DNA of 64,000 nt. Source: Isoetes taiwanensis (taxonomy: Eukaryota > Streptophyta > Lycopodiopsida > Isoetales > Isoetaceae). The DNA lies in contig JAJEKV010000033.1 in NCBI GenBank assembly GCA_021234155.1, positions 14,515,422 through 14,579,421 of the forward strand, written 5' to 3'. The notes under the pieces are model-generated. The model saw nothing but the letters and a program-made list of their open reading frames with translations. It was not told the DNA's origin and made no database searches. Every line of letters starts with the position of its first letter. The first letter of the stretch is position 1. A program made the translations under genes and the position numbers. Of the stretch, positions 1 to 11,115 are shown piece after piece.

Positions 1-84
1 ATAATATGGTCATCGCCTTATTATTGTATATCTGCAATTACATAAAGCACATGTCCAATTCATATTACTTTTCTCCTCCTTCCT

Positions 85-387
85 TGTGACGCTCCCTGAA
101 TATATAGGACACCCGGCCGTATACATACGGGGACTTTCCCCTCCCATGGCAACCATCTCGCCATGAGCAGGGCCCTCCGTCTATCCCGGGCCTTCCGTAG
201 AGAGATGCCCGAGTGAAGGACACGGAGGTGTCATTCGGCCCACGCCTTCAATGGAACTCCTAAGTCACGGAAGCGTGAATACATGTTAGCACACAGCATA
301 AATCATATATAAATAACCACCACGAAGGGTGGCACATCCATCCAAGTACTAACGGCAAAGAATATACATTAAATACTAGAGAAAACA
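85..387 (-). repeat. 3' LTR, first part
   Basis: This stretch aligns base for base, with a few substitutions and indels, to 19118-19419 of the right LTR. It stops at GAGAAAACA, where the nested DNA transposon begins; the LTR resumes at 8441. On the plus strand it starts TGTGACGCTCC, directly after the TTCCT target duplication. Confidence 0.93.
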
Positions 388-407
388 AGTTGCGTATTAA
401 ACGGGAG
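388..407 (+). repeat. Left terminal inverted repeat of nested transposon
   Basis: Reads AGTTGCGTATTAAACGGGAG. The reverse complement of 8416-8435 reads GATTGCAAATTAAACGGGAG, so the inner 12 bases are identical. A second shared word, CAAAGATTCC, lies about 35 bp further in on the left and 19 bp further in on the right. Confidence 0.8.
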
Positions 408-796
408 CAAATCATTGAAACGAGAGCAAAAGGAATATTCCTCAAAGATTCCATTTTTTTACAAAAAAGGGGGTAAAACGAGGTTAAAAAAAAAAAGATG
501 CATGAAATTCTATTTTGACCCCCAAATGACTAATTTTTTTTTGCAACGAAAGAATTGACTTTTTTAAAGTGTCACTTTTCTTAGCAAATAGAATGTTCTT
601 AAAGTATGTTTTAAGAGAGAAACTCTAATTTTGGGAGGATAAAATATTTAACAAAAATTGAAGTAAGTATGTAACTGAAACTTTAGTATTCTCAAAATTT
701 GAAGATACAAAATTCTGATCTTTTTTCTAAGACTTCGATTATGTGCAAAAGTGTGAGGAGTGATGAGAGAGGGATCCAGGACGTCCTCATATTTAA

Positions 797-3700
797 TTAT
801 GCCATCGTCATCACCTTCACTTCTTTCACTGTCACTCCAGGAAGTGCATGAGTTATCTTCCTCATCACTATCAACAGACGGTGAAGCATTGTCACCACCT
901 TTTTAAAATCATAGCACAATATAGTCACGTCATTAAGGTTCAGCTCGTCCCTACAACCCACCTTCTTGGACTTTCTCCCTTTTCCTTGGCTTCTCATTTC
1001 CAACTCATATCTACCTTCAAAAGCATTTTCTGAGCGTGTTGCAAGCCAATGAATCTTGAGTTTAGTGACTAAGCCTTCCTCCTTGACTGTGTCAAGCACT
1101 TTTGCTATCCAGAACGGTCGACCTTTGTCATCCTCCTCAGTCGGAAGAGCAATTAGCATACCTTTGGTAATTTCTGTGATATTACCTTGAGGCTCATTCT
1201 GCGTCTTGGTGCGAGGTACATGACTCGGTCCTCCTCGTCTTTCTATGCAGGTGCAAATGTAGCCTTTGCTTGGACCTTAGTCTTTGGGGTTGATGGAAGG
1301 TGTTAGGCCATTGAAATGGTTCTTGCAACTGTCTTAGAGCTATATTTTGTACAACAATTTTTCTGTTCGAGAAAGAAATTACTCCACCACATCCGATCTT
1401 CTTCTAAGAAGTACTTAAAGCTCGAGGAAATTCCATTTTCAATGGCTTTTAAGGATGACTCGGGGTACTTTTCTTTCCGCTTGGACTCCTTAGGATTTTT
1501 GAGAGGAAGTTGCTCAAAGACGTTCTATGAAGGAAGTGTCCGGAATATATTTAAGGAAGCGTAATCCCTACGGTGGACTCCGGTCCTTAGTTGTGGTATA
1601 CTTCTTCCCTGTAAGAAGCTTTGGCCATCCTTCAAGTAGAACTTGATATGATGTTGAAAGGTGAGATCATTCAACTTGTTCACGGCTTGTTCTCTGTTTG
1701 AGCGTTGAGAGAAAATAAACTCTCTAAAATCAGCAGTCTCTTTAAGAAGATCGACCCTTTGGAGTAGGAGTGTAAGAATCCTCAATAATTGAACTAAAGA
1801 AGGAAGGCAGAAAGCCTTCTTCCTTCTAAAGGCATACTGTAAAATCTCTTTGAACATTTGGTCAATCGATCATGAGTGTGGCCTACAAGTAAGAAACCCG
1901 AGCTTCACTTTTCTAAAGATCCCTAGCTCCACTAACATGGCACAAGACGCATAAAGAGTGTTTGATTCTTGTTCTCCCTTGTAGTATTGTCAAGTTGCGA
2001 GATAAAGCATCGGTGGTAATTGCTCTTGCTCGCCTGGGACCTTGTTAAGAATTGTAATTGTGAGGTTAGGGTCACCATGCAAGTTTGGATCGTCAAAAAT
2101 ACTTTGCACTTTAGACTTCCTTTGAAGACCATAGCTCCTACAAGGTGGACCTTAACAAAACATTCCCCGCACATCTTTAGGAATGTTCAAGAAATGTGGT
2201 AGAGTTGTTTTTTTTTGGTCCATTCCATCAATCACAAATGACATGTATTGCGATTGGACGTTCAAGAGCTTTTTTCTATGCTTGGCAAGCTTTCTTCTCT
2301 CTGCGCTTGTTGTTCACGATGTCACCGCAAGGTTACGTTGCACAATATCGTAGAAGAAATCAGGTCAAAGCATTTTCTCTGAAACAAGTGAGAGATTGGA
2401 GAACATGAGCTTACTTCTTTCGACCTCTGTCTTTGCGGTTTCTCGTTGACTCTTTAATTACGCACACCTCGAGCAAGCGGACATTCTATGTTTTCTAGGA
2501 ATTTTCACAAGACCGAATTCACTTTTCCCACGGTGAAGTGTGAGTAAGAGATGTCTTTGAAGGCTGAGTGCAAGTCTCTTTGTAGTCATTAAAAACATCT
2601 TTTTTGGTGATGTTATCGGTTAAATGATACATGTTGTTTGTTAGATAGCTTCTCACATGTTTCTCTAAAATATTTCTCCATCCATGACACAAAGAAGCAA
2701 GGGCATGCATGGTTACAACTCTTCTTGGTCCACAATGATCATCGATTCTTTGGATTTTTGTCCGATCTTTTGTGTATTCTAGACATTACGGTGGACCCTA
2801 AGCGGTGGACAACCATAAAGCATTTTCGGCAAACTTCTTGACGGTTAATGTAGTGCAAGAAGGTGTTTGCGGTGCGGTCTTACATGATAAGCTAAGTAGG
2901 CATTACGGTGCGCCAATGTCATGGAGTCTGTAGTTGTCTCTAACCGCTTTCGTAATTTAGCCATGTTAAATCTGGCGATGCAACCCAATGAGCAGCATTT
3001 AGTTTTCAAAAGTCTCCTCATTTTGTGTTCATCCATAAGATTTCTTCTTCTTACAGAGGAGCAAGCCCTCAAACCAAAATCCACCTTGAATTTCTTTGAA
3101 GATTGTTTGGAGAACATGTAATCTCTTTGTTCCTCGTTGGTGTCTACATCTTCGATGAAACTTCTACTCACGGGGGTGACTTCCTGCGTCTGGCGGTGTG
3201 CTTGTAGAGGAAAATGCAGACCACGTGAAGTTGTTCCAGGAATAGGCGGGGGAACAAGGTGTTAAAAAGGGTGGTGATGGCCCATAAGAGGTTGTGGCAT
3301 CAGCTCTTCTTGTACCATCTTGAAAAGGAGTTCTTGCAAACATCTCCTTTAGAGCGGACTGGAATTCTGCAAATCCATGTGTCACAACCGTTGTTGTGTG
3401 AAGAGGAGTGCTTGCTCGAGCGTCCTCCTCATTTGTAGTGAAGTTACGGTGAGAGAAATTGTAGTGAATCTCACGGTCTTCTTTACTTTACTACGTGTTC
3501 CTTGTATGTTTGGATGAAGGGGCGAAGCAATAAATGGGGGTAGCTTGTTCTTGAACACCCGTTGTTGTGGAGCTTGTAGGTTGTCGGGGATGGAACAAAG
3601 GGTGGTGGCAACATGCTCCGAACTGGTGGTGATTCTTTGGAAGGAGATGCCGGTGTCTTGCTCTCTGAGGACTTGGTGGCCGGTTGGAAGGGTGGTGGAA

Positions 3701-3863
3701 GTCCATTGCGTCTTTGGACTCGGTGTGTCTTGAGAAGCAACAACGATGAAAGAGGTAGGAGTCGGAGAATGCCGGTCTTCACTAGAAATGACGTTGTTCC
3801 CAAAGCGTGTCCTCGAGAACTAGGCGAGCTTGAGACAACAAAAGGTGTTGGAAGCTTGTTCAC
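797..3863 (-). pseudogene. DUF7869-type transposase, decayed
   Basis: Reading the minus strand from 3863, a Pro/Ser-rich N-terminal stretch is followed (3171-2845) by a cysteine-bearing region with KCCSLGCIARFN, then (frame change, about 2850-2750) HYINRQEVCRKCFMVVHRLG, then a segment near 2710-2519 ending in TKKDVF, then QLDNTTRENKN near 1990-2030, then 1857-1525 with ETADFREFIFS and LTFQHHIKFYLKDG, and finally 1159-797 with GRPFWIAKVL and KIHWLA. The LDN-x3-ENKN signature and the domain order match the DUF7869 transposase-like proteins common in plant and invertebrate repeats. The C-terminal PFWIAKVL block resembles a chromo/BAH-like adaptor. Several frame changes and stops show it is dead, though some gaps may be introns. 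Start at 3863 is a guess. Confidence 0.75.
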
Positions 3864-3869
3864 GGCGGT

Positions 3870-4542
3870 TCATCATCTTAACAAGCGCAAAACGGTAAAG
3901 AGATTTGAGAAACTTTACGTAGTCGCGAGCTTTTCTTATTCGAATACACGCCCACGCGATTACAAGTAGAAGTTCCAAAGTACTAATCAAGTGAAAGTCA
4001 AAATAAAAGCTATTCTGGAATACACAAGAGTAGGATAGTAAAGCTAAACGTATTCCGCATCACATAGAAAAAGAGCAAGACGAAAATGATACCTTTAAAA
4101 GGAAATTTCGGCGCCTTTCGTATTCAGGTCTCGAGCTCAAATTCGCCCGGCGCCAGTATTCGATTATAATATTCAGAGACTGTATTCCGATTCACATAGA
4201 GAGAACATGGACAGGTCAGTAAGAAAGTACAACGTACAATCATTTGCATGTCTGTTTCTTATTCCCGAATACACTTTGGCCTTCAGTCGAAGGCGAAAGT
4301 GGCGAAAGTGTATTCAGGAATACACTTTCGTGTTTTTAGGTTTTAAGAGGTTACTTTTCCATGCATTTTTTAGTTAATCTAGGCGTTTTTGCTGCATTTA
4401 AAGCTTGTTTAGACCACTTTTTTTGTCAAGATTGCAGTGCTTTTTTGGCATTTTTGTCCTCTTTTTGCCCTCTTTTTTCCCTTTTTGTAAGACATTTTGT
4501 ATTCTGGAATAGTTATTTGCCACTGTTTTCTCTAACAAGGTC
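3870..4542. promoter_or_regulatory. Divergent promoter region with TATTC-nn-GAATA palindromes
   Basis: This is the gap between the two divergent genes. It contains perfect or near-perfect palindromes TATTCGAATA (3937), TATTCTGGAATA (4011), TATTCCCGAATA (4260), TATTCAGGAATA (4311) and TATTCTGGAATA (4500), plus half sites near 4050, 4122, 4153 and 4180. A T-rich stretch at 4360-4500 lies just upstream of the plus-strand gene. Placement between divergent starts suggests a shared control region; binding is inferred. Confidence 0.6.
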
Positions 4543-7500
4543 GTGTTTACACACAATTTGCACAGACAAGAAGGCAGCAAGAAACAACAGAAGAGGCCCC
4601 TTAAAATCCCACAGAAACCGCACCCACAGAGAAGGGTTGAGGAGTCAGTTGCGCCTGCTATCTACGAAAACTTCCAAACTCAATGGTTTTTTACAAGGGG
4701 TACTTCTGGAAAGTACAGTACCCTGACTTTCCTACATGTCTGTCGGAGCCCTGGAACCAAAAGGTACGATGACAGGGAATTTGTCTGCATGGGCACCATC
4801 CAGGCCGTCAGTGAGGTAGCTGGGGAGTCCGGTCAGGGAGGGAGACTGTCTTTTCAGACATCCCAAGGCTTTATTCATGTTGATGAATCCTACCTTAGAG
4901 TTGTGAAAGTAAATCCACATCCTCTTAATAAGTATGTTTCTCACTACCTGAACAAGAGGTCGCTCTCTGCCATCATTAACTACGTTCGAAGCACAACGAG
5001 CGAGGACTTCCCCTACAGTGAGTCAGAACAAGGGGAAGAGGATAACCCAGAGAGCCCGAGCGGTGCATCATCACCATCTGGGAGTCCATCAGAGTCCGAA
5101 GAAAGGCCACCGTCACCACCACCAAAGCGGCAAAGGCAAACCGTTGCCGCTAAAGAGCCTAAAAAAAAGCAAACGGCTTTGATTGCAACAGAAGATGCTC
5201 CTGAGGCACATAAGAAGAAGAAGGGGAAAGGCAAAGCACCTGGTGTTGCTATCAAAGAAAAAAAAGTTGATAAAACATCTGAGAAAATGGAGGAGATTAA
5301 CCTGCACAAGTTTGTGCAAGGTGTCATTTATTTGCCAGTCACTTGTATGAAGCTTCCACCGAAAAAAAATGAAGGCTGGTGAAAGGCCACTTCGGGGTTC
5401 GCAAAATTTCGCCGATCACTTGAGGAACCCGAAAGATGAATAAGGAGCAATCCAAATGCTCATGTGGCCCCAATAGTTGTCCTTATTGGACGAGGGAGCG
5501 ATTGCAAAACCCCCGGGACTATGATGGAGAAAACGCAGAGAAACCTACACTCACTACGTCTTGGGAGGCAACCACAGCTTCAAGGCAAGAAGGCAACTTT
5601 ATAAAGAGAAGAAGAACTCGAGGTACCTCTCCGTCCTCTGCGCTGTCTACTGTGGTCTTACCGATGAAGAAGCGAAAATCGTTGCCAACACCCACAATGC
5701 TGACAACGAATATAAACTAAAGATGAGTTTCGTCGACAAGATCCGGTTCATGCACAGGGAGTACGTAATTTTCAAGGAAAAGTACGGTGAGGACTGAAGA
5801 AGCGGCGTTTTTCCTTGGAGCTTAAGGAGGCGTGTGCCATTGAATGCTGCCTGAAATATGACGAGGCCAATAAAAGGCAGTCTCTCATTGGCCACGATAA
5901 CTGGTTCCAATTAGCTTTTAGAGATGGCAAGGTAAGAACAAAACGTATTCCAGAATAACAAATCAACTATCTCACGTGAAATCTTTTTGAACAGATTTGG
6001 GAACTCCAGGACGAGATATTTTCAATGTTCGAACGAGGGGAGTTAAAGAGCAAGGGCAAGGAGACAGCCAAGAAAAAATCATCTGACGTGCCCAAAAAAG
6101 AAATGACCATTACCGTCTGGCGAGAAATGCAGGGCTTCTCCGACACAGAGATTCTGGAGCGGCTTCTCCAAAAAGTTGTTGATAAGGAGTTTAGCCTAGA
6201 AGAAATGTCAAAGGAATTGCACAAGTAAGATCTCTGCCACAAACTTTACTCTTTAGACGTAGAGTCCCAAAAACATCGGGGTAGATAGTGTATTCCAGAA
6301 TACATATACCTTTCTTCACATGGGCACTGTGTATTCCGGAATACACAATGCTTTTCTAGAGACAAGCAATGTGTATTCCGGAATACACATTGCTCATGTA
6401 AAGGAAGGCATGTGTATTCTGGAATACACATGTCCTCTTCTAAAAAAGTATTGTGTATTCCGGAATACACATTGCTTCCTTCGAGAGAAGCAATGTGTAT
6501 TCGGAATACACAATGCATTTTGTTTCGAGGTAGCATCACCGGTTAACCGGTTTGTATTCCGAATCACGTTTAGCTTGACTTTTATTTGTTTTTCTTCTTC
6601 TTTGCCTTGTTTCTTACTTTTTAACTCATTGTTTCCTTAACGTCTTGCAGCCAAAAGAACGTCATAACATGTCAAACATGTTTGATGGAGCAGCTAAACG
6701 TAGAGACATGGGAAAGGTGCAAGGAACTCTACCCTATAGCCACTTCTGACGAGCGCATTGTGCAATATGCACCAAATTTTGAGGGCTGGGTAAGTACTCT
6801 CAACATTCCTCGTCTTCGCACACACGATCTCCTTACAGTTGTTGTCATGTTTTTCCTCAGAGCAAAAAGAAAAACAAAGACCTTCCCGAGGGCTTTATGC
6901 ATTTGGTTCGAACAGCACGGGAAGAGAGGTCGTTAGCTGAAAGAAGAACTGTTGAGCCAGAACCATCCGACTACGAGAGATTCTGCATGTTTAATCAAAA
7001 CAATTTATATTCAATCATTCATGGTGATTGCACGAACCTTGTCGGAACGGTTAAGCCACAGGACTTCACTTTGGTTATTGCTGATCTTCCCTACGGGTTT
7101 AAGCTTAAAGACAGCAGATACGACGACCAGCCCTTCAAATTTTCAGAGTTTAATGCTTTTATTGATGGAATCAAGCAGATCACAATGGCTAAACATTGGC
7201 GTTTAGTTACTTTCCATTCGAGCATGCACCGGCTTGGTAGAATCGACTTTCAAAACCACTTTGGTTCTCCGATTCGAGCGAGGATATGAAAACCTTTGTG
7301 CGGTAAGTCTTATTCCGAATACGTTACTTTTCTCTTTGATTACGTAGTGTATTCGGAATAGTATTTTCTATACGGTTTTGAAGTGTAAGTTCTTGTTTTT
7401 GCTCACATCACTTTAAATGTTTCACTAGGTACAAAGCGAACATCAACTACCATGGTGGAGGACCAAGGTTGCTTAGCAAGGTAGAGTACCTTCATGTAGC

Positions 7501-8077
7501 TTATTGGAGTTTTGATGGGAAGAGGACCATGGAACACTTCAACACCGCCTTTGTCAAAACTTTTCAAACGTCCTTGAGTTTCCAGCAAGATTGTTACGTA
7601 AATTGCGGGACCCAAGCGCACAAAGGCGGGATTGTGAATCACTACCGAAACCACAAAAGCTCATCAACCATCTCACGGACATGTTCACGCGTCCGTGAGA
7701 TTGGGTGCTTGATGCTTTCTCACGGTTCTCGTACTACTATCGCATGTGCACTTAAGAAGGGGCGCGAAGCGTAGCCGTGGATATTGATAAGGATCTTTGT
7801 TAATTTTGTGAAGATGAGACTGGCTGCCTTACCTACTTTACCAGATGAACATCAAGAGCTAGGGGCCAAGTCTTCATCTGATTATGCTAAACTAACATCC
7901 TCAGAGATACAGCCTCCATTCTCCAGCTCACTAGACGATGAGGCAACCTTTGCAGAGCTTAAAGAAGTAGCTTTATCTACCATTCCAGAGGACAAGGAGG
8001 ATACAAAACTTAAGTCTCAGCAAAGGAAGGAGAGAGACGGCACGAATGATCTAGAGGCAGAGCAAAAAAAAAAATGA
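4543..8077 (+). pseudogene. ParB-like + beta-class DNA methyltransferase, decayed, with introns
   Basis: The N-terminal part (4543-5382) is a Lys/Ser/Pro-rich protein with nuclear-localisation-like KKKKGKGK and a block around GFIHVDESYLRVV that I do not recognise. About 5390-5940, in shifting frames, carries a ParB/sulfiredoxin-like core: APIVVLI, then GGNHSFKARR (about 5562-5595), then LTDEEAKIVANTHNADNEY. A typical intron (6790-6860, GTAAGT...TTCCTCAG) joins FEGW to SKKKNKD in frame; another runs 7293-7428. The methyltransferase follows: LYSIIHGDCTNL, motif IV ADLPYG (7080-7097), a target-recognition-like stretch, then motif I near 7711-7749 (VLDAFS..GS.TTIAC, split over frames) and VAVDIDKDLC. 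Motif IV before motif I is the beta order. ParB-methyltransferase fusions are common in bacteria and phages. Stops and frame changes indicate this copy is dead. Confidence 0.75.
6288..6511. repeat. Six-copy palindrome array, 41-42 bp period
   Basis: Copies of GTGTATTCCGGAATACAC or one-base variants start at 6288, 6329, 6371, 6412, 6453 and 6495. Spacing is 41, 42, 41, 41 and 42 bp, close to four helical turns, so all copies would face the same side of DNA. The array sits in what looks like an intron of the ParB-methyltransferase gene. The flanking spacer ends are also partly complementary (CAATG...CATTG). Confidence 0.9.
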
Positions 8078-8396
8078 TGAGGACTATGATGTAGATCTTT
8101 GACTACTGCATATTAAAACTATCATTATTTATTACAATGAATCTTCCATATTGATGTACGAAAATTTATTAAAAACATATTACTTTTTTTTCCTCTCTTT
8201 TTTTTCATGCTTTCAGTCTCTTCAAGTCTCTGCCTAAATTTCGCTATTTGTATGATTTCTGTTTCATAAGTACAAAGTTATCGCCTAATAATGGCCCAAA
8301 ATTACACGGAAAAAAATGCGAACCTCTAGAAATTCTCAACAACTTTCAAAAAAGGCTTATTTTAGAAACATGGTGTTTTTTAAAAGGGAATCTTTG

Positions 8397-8424
8397 AAAC
8401 GGGAGTGATGCAACACTCCCGTTT
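8397..8424. repeat. Perfect subterminal hairpin
   Basis: AAACGGGAGTG and its exact inverse CACTCCCGTTT flank a 6-base loop, ATGCAA, overlapping the right terminal inverted repeat of the nested transposon. The left end lacks this exact hairpin. Confidence 0.85.
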
Positions 8425-8435
8425 AATTTGCAATC
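8416..8435 (-). repeat. Right terminal inverted repeat of nested transposon
   Basis: Inverse partner of 388-407, with ATTAAACGGGAG identical. Five bases (GTGTT) separate it from the point where LTR sequence resumes with CCCAACCCATGG. Confidence 0.75.
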
Positions 8436-8440
8436 GTGTT

Positions 8441-9743
8441 CCCAACCCATGGTTCTATCCCGGCTCAGACTCCAGTGAGGATCGACTGACGGCTAGGCCT
8501 CAAGAGATCAGCAGACCGAATCTTGACATGGCGTTGGATGGCATAGAACATCAGCTAGGGTTGTCCACTCCATCCGCCCCTCCTGTGCACACTTTGCAGA
8601 TGGGTGGATTCATGCTATGGCATCACTATAGCCTTCCAGGAGGCGCGATTCAAGGCATCACCCGCCGAGCCCGCTCCGGGGTTCATGAAGCCCTAGTCCA
8701 GGACGAGGCGGGGAAGTGTCCCCTTCGGGATCATGGTGGTTCCATGGGTGAGCTAGAGAATACGTGCGCATCGGCGACCCCCACATCCGTGCAGGCTTAC
8801 TCACCCTAAATCTACTCAAAGTGCGAGGGGGTGCCCCATGCGGGTCACAACTCGCACCCGGGGAGTGTCGGACCCATACCAGGCCCTACGCGTGGCCAGG
8901 CCATCGGGCCTAGCCCTTTGTAGGAGTTTGGGGAGCCTTTTATGTTCGTGCAAGACCCCTCCCCCACTTCACCACTGCGTCCCTTCTCTGGTGCTAAGCC
9001 ATTCCATAGCATCTACGACCCGGTGGTCTCCTGTACACAGGCCGCACTAATGGGAAATACAGGGATCTACCTAGGAGCATACTACTAAACATGGCTCAGG
9101 GGTCTCTACCCCCTTAATTCCCCATTTCAAGAGTAGTACTATGCAAAGAACTATCAATCCATCCTTTAAGAGCAAGAACAAAATCAGAGATAAAGAGTAC
9201 TCACCTTTGCAATCAAGGGTTAGTTCCTACAGGTAAAGCACAGAGAGAACAGAAGAAATGAACACAACAAGTGCCCAACAGGGGCGCTACTCTAGAAACA
9301 TCAAGCTATACTAACCACCCACCTGAGTTCCTGCTAGATCCATTATCGTTCGGTAACTCCATCTTCCCTGGACTTGGGCGCCAAAGAACTGGGGCCTTTC
9401 GGTGAATTGGACACTCAACAAAGTTGGGCCAAAGAACTTGGCATTTCAAGAAGCGCTTCTCACGGGTCGAATTTGTGGTACATGGGATAGGGGTCAAGTT
9501 AGATGACCCAAATTAGCATCCCCATGCTGGCCAATTGAAGTCAGCCAGGTGGCGCCTTCCTAAATATTTAATTAGCTTAATTAAGTTAATTGAACAATTA
9601 TCCTTTAATGATTAATTTAGCATAGCTAAATTAATCCTTTTAGGTCACCCCTTAGGTTAAAATACCCCATGGTGGCGATTACCTTTACTAGTGGCGTGTC
9701 AAGATATTTATAATTATCCCGTATAAATACATGGAACGTCACA
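8441..9743 (-). repeat. 3' LTR, second part
   Basis: Matches 19421-20735 of the right LTR with scattered substitutions and small indels. It ends CGTCACA at 9743. Together with 85-387 it makes a full-length LTR of about 1.6 kb. Confidence 0.93.
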
Positions 9744-9756
9744 TTCTCCCCCCCTT
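9744..9756 (-). other. Polypurine tract
   Basis: On the minus strand a run AAGGGGGGGAGAA lies directly against the 3' LTR, the place where plus-strand DNA synthesis is primed in LTR retrotransposons. Confidence 0.85.
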
Positions 9757-10737
9757 AGAAATAATGTTGTCCTCAGCATTGGGGTTAGCTAACCAGGGAC
9801 AGTTAACCGAAGAAACTGAAACACTAGAAAGTATACTTAATTCCTTATTTTGGACAGTAGTACATTGAAGTTTGAAATATATCAGAGTTTAAGCGCCAAG
9901 GTGCATTTCACAGAGTTATCATCAAAAAGGTTTAAGGACCGAAGTCCAATTTAAAACATCACAGTGACAAAGAAAACAACACATGTAGACAAAATTAAAC
10001 TGAAGAAGTTGGGCCATTAGCAACCCTCTATACATGGGCAGGTCACGAACTGCTTACTGGCTTGCACATGTCAATATATTAGTATATATATACAAGAAAA
10101 TTAATACGTCCTACGACGCATTGTTCCAGTTTTAGCGGTGTAAGGCCCTATAGTGCTCTAGATAACCAACGATTCTACTGAGATTCTCTTAGATTCTCCT
10201 AGATTCTCTTAGAATTTTCTATTTTGATTGAGGTGCTTACCCATGAGCATTTAAAACCTTCTAAAATAATCTATTTTGGATCTGTGCAATATTTTTAAAA
10301 CATTTTCTATTTTTAGACTGAGGCGCTTGCCCTGAGCATCTAGAATATTTTTTTTTTCAAGATTTATATTGTACACCTTTATTATGAAACATTTTAGAAT
10401 ATTCTATTGTCGCTCATTGCAAAATCTTAAAAAAACTCCAAGATTTCATCAAGATTTTCTTAGATTCCCTTAGATATTATGAAGATTCCCTTAGATTCAA
10501 TTAGATTTTAAGAGATTCCGTTAGACTTGTATATTTTCCTAGATTCTCTTACAATTTATGAGATTTCCTTATATTCCCTTTAATTCTCTTGGATTCCCTT
10601 ACATTCTAGAAATTTCTAGAACATTTTAGAACTTTCTGGAACATTTTGAAACTTTCAAAACATCCTAGAATATTATAGTCTATTTTATCTTAATTACAAC
10701 ATTACCCTTAAGTATATTTAATTTTTTCATAGAATTA

Positions 10738-10806
10738 ACGCTTGGTCTAGTGGTTAGAGTGGGGGGTTTGGGGGGGTGAGGACCAGGGTTCGAATCCCCC
10801 CAATAA
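10738..10806 (+). repeat. tRNA-like / SINE-head-like sequence
   Basis: TGGTCTAGTGG (10743-10753) fits the polymerase III A box and GGTTCGAATCC (10787-10797) fits the B box, with tRNA-like spacing. The arms between do not give me a convincing cloverleaf because of a G-rich run, so I call it a tRNA-derived relic, not a tRNA gene. Confidence 0.5.
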
Positions 10807-10879
10807 CATAAAAAATTTTAAAAGCCTTTCCTTAAGGAACGAGCATTCAACTTGATCAACGATCAAGATCTCACCATAT

Positions 10880-11115
10880 AAAAGCAATATGAGCCGTAGG
10901 ATCTATTACATATAATTCCCCAGGCCACGTGGACCGTAGGATATGTCCCCAAGCCACGTGAGCCGTCGGATCTTGGACCGACGGTCAGGATCAGATCAAT
11001 CTGGACCGTAGGACCGCGGTACACATATTATATGTAAACTCCCAGGCCACGTGGGCCGTAGGATACGTCCCAAACCCACGTGAGCCGTCGGATCTCGAAT
11101 GGACGGTCGGATAAG
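10880..11115 (+). repeat. Tandem repeat with four CACGTG sites
   Basis: Two copies of a roughly 125-bp unit, each with CCACGTGG-type and CCACGTGA sites followed by GCCGTAGGAT or GCCGTCGGATCT. CACGTG lies at 10926, 10955, 11048 and 11077. CACGTG is the plant G-box; any role here is inferred. Confidence 0.75.

Larger units (their letters stand above)
388..8440. mobile_element. Nested TIR DNA transposon with transposase and ParB-methyltransferase genes
   Basis: Comparison of the broken left LTR with the intact right LTR defines the insert. The left end is followed by an AAACGGGAG-containing terminus (388-407) whose inverted copy lies at 8416-8435, with about 16 of 20 positions shared. I could not find a clear target duplication: the right flank reads GTGTT where the intact LTR reads AACAC. 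Inside are two divergent decayed genes: a DUF7869-type transposase on minus (about 3863 to 797) and a ParB-like/DNA methyltransferase on plus (4543 to 8077). The region between them and the introns is rich in TATTC-nn-GAATA palindromes. It is younger than the retrotransposon it interrupts. Superfamily is not assigned. Confidence 0.85.

Noticed and set aside
4361-4726. 121-aa Phe/Leu-rich frame upstream of the ParB-methyltransferase gene
   Set aside because: Produced by a T-rich promoter stretch and overlaps the better-supported frame.
6288-6511. CRISPR-like array
   Set aside because: Repeats are 18-bp palindromes with ~23-bp partly self-complementary spacers in a plant transposon; no Cas genes.
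6246-6640. Open frames on both strands across the palindrome array
   Set aside because: They arise because the palindromic repeats lack stops in both directions; the array lies in an apparent intron.
10738-10806. Functional tRNA gene
   Set aside because: A and B boxes are good but the G-rich middle does not give a proper anticodon arm.
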